Shown here one piece after another: positions 60,909 through 64,000 of a DNA stretch of 64,000 nt. The stretch covers positions 21,982,389-22,046,388 of the forward strand of contig CANTUZ010000005.1 of the NCBI GenBank assembly GCA_947846985.1, written 5' to 3'. The first letter of the stretch is position 1; each line of letters begins with the position of its first letter. The notes beneath the pieces were generated by a model. The model was not told the DNA's origin, did no database searches, and saw nothing but the letters and a program-made list of their open reading frames with translations. A program made the translations under genes and the position numbers. Origin of the DNA: Fratercula arctica. Lineage: Eukaryota > Chordata > Aves > Charadriiformes > Alcidae.

Positions 60909-63900
60909 GCCTGTTCCAGCAACTCGGGGACAGGCTGGGCCCTAGGTAATACTGAAGTGACCCTGCCACAAACCTTGCTCTAGGTCATAACTGGAAATCA
61001 CCATTTCTGCCGGGGAAGGAAGCTGTCCTCGCAACCCGTGTGCCCCACACCCTCCCCAGGGCACCGCAGCATGCCAGGACAGGCTTCTCCGCAGCCTGGG
61101 GGAGAAGAGGGGCAATGTGGGGCCACCCAGTAGTGGGTCCCCAGAGGTGCCTTTTTGCCTCTGACGGCGGAGGGAGGCAGGAGGGAAGGCAACCCAGTGG
61201 GGCGGCCAAGCTGGGGCAGTGGTGGGGGACGGAGGCCATGATGGGTCCCCTCTGCTGCTGCTGCTGCCTGCGCTGAGTCATTACGCTCCCACCCCTGCAC
61301 CGACACATTTCTTAAATAGATGACTGGGAGTATGTGATTTCCATACTGATGAGTCTCCCTCACACAGCCTACCCCAGCTCCTCTTTCCCCTCACATTAGC
61401 AGGAAACTCACATGACATGAATTATTAAAACCTGTATTAAAGGCACCTCAGGAAGGGCTGCCTCCTCTGCCTGAAGCAAACATGGAGGGCAGTGAGGCAA
61501 AGACTTGGCTGCCTGCTCTGCGGCCTTCCCACACGGGTCCACTGCCTCTGCCATGCCGCATGGCTGGCAGAAGCATGGCACCACTGCCCAGGTTTTTTGA
61601 GGCAGGTTGGAAATGCTTTTTCTCCATCTTCCATTTGCGTTTTCAGCCCAGCTGCTCTGACGGTACCTCAGCCCACGGGGCAGACCCCACAGCCACGGCC
61701 TCCCACCCCAGCCCCAACAGCTCCTCTGTCTTGGCTTAACCTCTCTGTCTTCTTTTTTTCCCCCCTTTTTTTCGAGACTTGTCAGCTAAATATCAGCTTT
61801 TTAACACCTACCTGTGTTTTTTGACAGGACAAGAACTATCGTGCCTTTTGGTTGCAGACATTGTCCACGGAAACTGGGTTTTACAGATCCCTGTTTGGTT
61901 ACAAAAGATGTCCACAAAATCCACAATCACGGTAAGATTTAATAAAAAGGCAGTTTTCTCAGTTTACTTGCACAAAAGGCTTCTGCATGCTCCTGGCTTT
62001 CTGCCATAGGTAACTATTAATTTGAGTTTTTCCACTGCTTACAGTACATATTCTTGCTCACAGAAATCAAGTCCTCACTCATATTTTCCCTTTGGCCACT
62101 GCTTTGGGCAATTGCTTCAGCTGCTTAAATCATCTTGCTCAACAGAGGGGCTTTGATGCAAAATGTCAGACAAATACAAAGGCAGAGGACAATATTTTAA
62201 AAATACTCAGGTTCTTGTGGATATGAAGTAACATCAAGCAGAATTTCAAAGAGAAAATGGTTAGAGAGGAGCCTTGTTCCTGCATGTAGAAAGCTCAAGT
62301 GCTTTGGTGGGACACAGAGGTCGGGTGGAAGGTCTCTGTGTCCTGCTAGAGCGGGCAAAGTTATTAAAGAAAGGTTTCTGGTGTGATTTGGACAGTTATG
62401 AATAGGAAATGCACTTCTGTGAATATTCTGTATTGCTTAATTAAAATGAGCTATTTTTGTGAACGCTTTTGACCATGAACTTTTTTCTTGAATATTCATT
62501 GACGATGGGAGGAAAAGCATGAGCAGAATTTATGGAAATTCATTTAAAATTGGAATGTCTATGCTTGAGAATTTTTTATTATATTCATTACCTAGTGTAA
62601 GTTTTTTATTTCTAATGTTGGTTTGATTACCTGAAGATGGAAGCAGATGCATGGCCACACACACACTGCGTAACAATTGTTTAGTTATGACCGTAACTAA
62701 TTATTCATGTTACATCACATCCCTCTAGATTTTTTCTTTAGTGAGTTTGCATCATTCACAATTTGAAAACCATTGGAAATCCAGCCGAACAGAGGCAGAT
62801 TCTGCCCTAGGTCTGGTCCCAGTGTACATTTCTAAAGGCGCATGTGGACTGCAGCTGAGTAACTAAGAGACAAGAACAATCCCTGCTGTGCCTCCAAGAC
62901 TGATGCTTTATGAGGCCCAGCAAAGATGGCAGGGATGAAAGGAAAAGCAATAAGAGCAGAAAATACTCTAGCATATGCTGCTCTAGAGGCTGTGGGCTGA
63001 TTTGGGCTGTGGAAACTACTCTGATGTATGCCAGTGTCTCCTCTGGTCCCTGATATAGCTTGAAATCCTCAGGCACAATGATGCCTTAAACTTCCTCCAA
63101 ATCCCTAGGCAATGAAATGATTACCCTAAAGCTTCTTTGCCTCTGGAGATGAAGCATGGTCCCAGCTCAAGAGCCTTCTCTTACAGCACTGGAATAATGT
63201 TTAAAAGAACTAAGCAGAAATCCCAGGGCATTTGAGCAGATCCTAGAGGACTCAGACATCAAGTTAGGACAAAGACAAAGCTTTCTGATCTTCTCACTCT
63301 ATTAAACTGCACTCTTTCAGAGCCTGAAATAGCAGAGCAATGCCTGAGGGTACAACGGTGAGGCCTCTACTGGGATTACAATGCATCAGTTATTTCATTA
63401 TTTCTAAAAATATTTAAAAGAAGACCAGTCTCAACGCAGCTTGGTATAAAAGAGGGAAAAAAGAATGAAAGGGGGAAAGGTTTATATTTGTGCTTTTATC
63501 TTATATTTCTGTATTAAATGTATCACTATACACATTGTCTATATTTCTCTTAATGCATTATCCAGAGACTATTAATCCCTTTAGGTGACAGTATAGTACC
63601 TCAGACATCACAGAACTATTTAGGCCTGGTTACATGTGCATCAGACCCAGGTTTGTAGGAAGGTCGAAGGATGCTTCTGTGAGCAGGGCCACAGGGTGCT
63701 AGCATTGCATTAGCAATAATAGCAGTACCCAAAGGGAGCCCATCTTGGCCTGTGTTCATTTACTTCATCTCCAGAAAAGACTTTTCATACAGAACAAGAA
63801 TTCAATACAAAACTAATAGACCATAGTGAAATACAGCACCAGAATGGGGACTTCACCTGAGACTATATCTGCCTCATTGGACTTCTGTCTGTTGGTTTCT

Positions 63901-64000
63901 TTACGTTGCAAAGAGATAGTAATATCTGCTTCTCCCAGCGCCTGATGAAGTGTCCAAAGTTATTAGACCGAGAAAGGTGTCGTGGCAGGGCAAGATGCTG
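60909..64000. other. Intergenic, no gene recognised
   Basis: GC-rich to about 61.75 kb with a short CTG run at 61253-61267, then AT-rich to the end of the window. Short overlapping chance frames only. The stretch 62400-62720 has TAATTA and ATTCAT-like motifs reminiscent of conserved non-coding elements, but I cannot show conservation. Confidence 0.55.
61253..61267 (+). repeat. Short CTG trinucleotide run
   Basis: Five CTG units within a GC-rich segment, followed by CCTGCGCTGAGTCA. Too short to be unusual, but a candidate length polymorphism. Confidence 0.7.

Noticed and set aside
1..64000. CRISPR arrays, operons, phage or bacterial mobile elements, endogenous retroviruses
   Set aside because: The window is vertebrate nuclear DNA. 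No regularly spaced repeats, LTR pairs, or gag/pol/env-like frames were seen; the only reverse-transcriptase remnants are CR1.

Overview
This is vertebrate nuclear DNA, almost certainly avian. It has no bacterial-style gene packing. It carries one clear spliced coding exon in 64 kb, and its recognisable interspersed repeats are all CR1 LINE 3' ends, the dominant transposon class of bird genomes. Nearly all open reading frames in the window are chance frames in non-coding sequence or remnants of CR1 reverse transcriptase.

Layout. Bases 1 to 12782 are read as the last intron (or introns) of a TTC7 gene on the + strand; they are AT-rich and hold one old CR1 scrap and one younger minus-strand CR1. 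Bases 12783 to 13004 are the terminal coding exon of TTC7B, with a good polypyrimidine tract and AG acceptor, 73 codons and a TGA stop. A 3' UTR follows, with AATAAA signals at 13396 and 13759. From about 13.8 kb to the end I find no gene: this looks like the intergenic desert downstream of TTC7B. From what I recall of vertebrate synteny the next gene beyond the TTC7B 3' end should be CALM1 in convergent orientation, but no calmodulin sequence is seen here.

The intergenic part holds six more CR1 fragments (22.1, 33.4, 38.6, 42.2, 49.7 and 60.3 kb), a long purine (GGAA/GGGA) microsatellite at 24.6 kb, TG, TGGA, A-rich and G-run low-complexity tracts with G-quadruplex potential, and a few GC-rich islands (about 18.7-19.0, 34.3-35.9, 53.4-53.9 and 60-61.8 kb). 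Motif-level regulatory candidates are a near-consensus CTCF core at 18954 with a Maf/NF-E2 element about 60 bp away, an opposite-strand CTCF-like core at 38045, and an RFX X-box in a small CpG-rich patch at 53482.

I did not find a novel biological system. The most unusual sequence-level observation is that two CR1 copies 41.85 kb apart (8.0 and 49.9 kb) align without gaps and differ at 1 of 173 bases in one half but at about 15 of 151 in the other. That pattern fits gene conversion or a mosaic origin better than uniform neutral decay.
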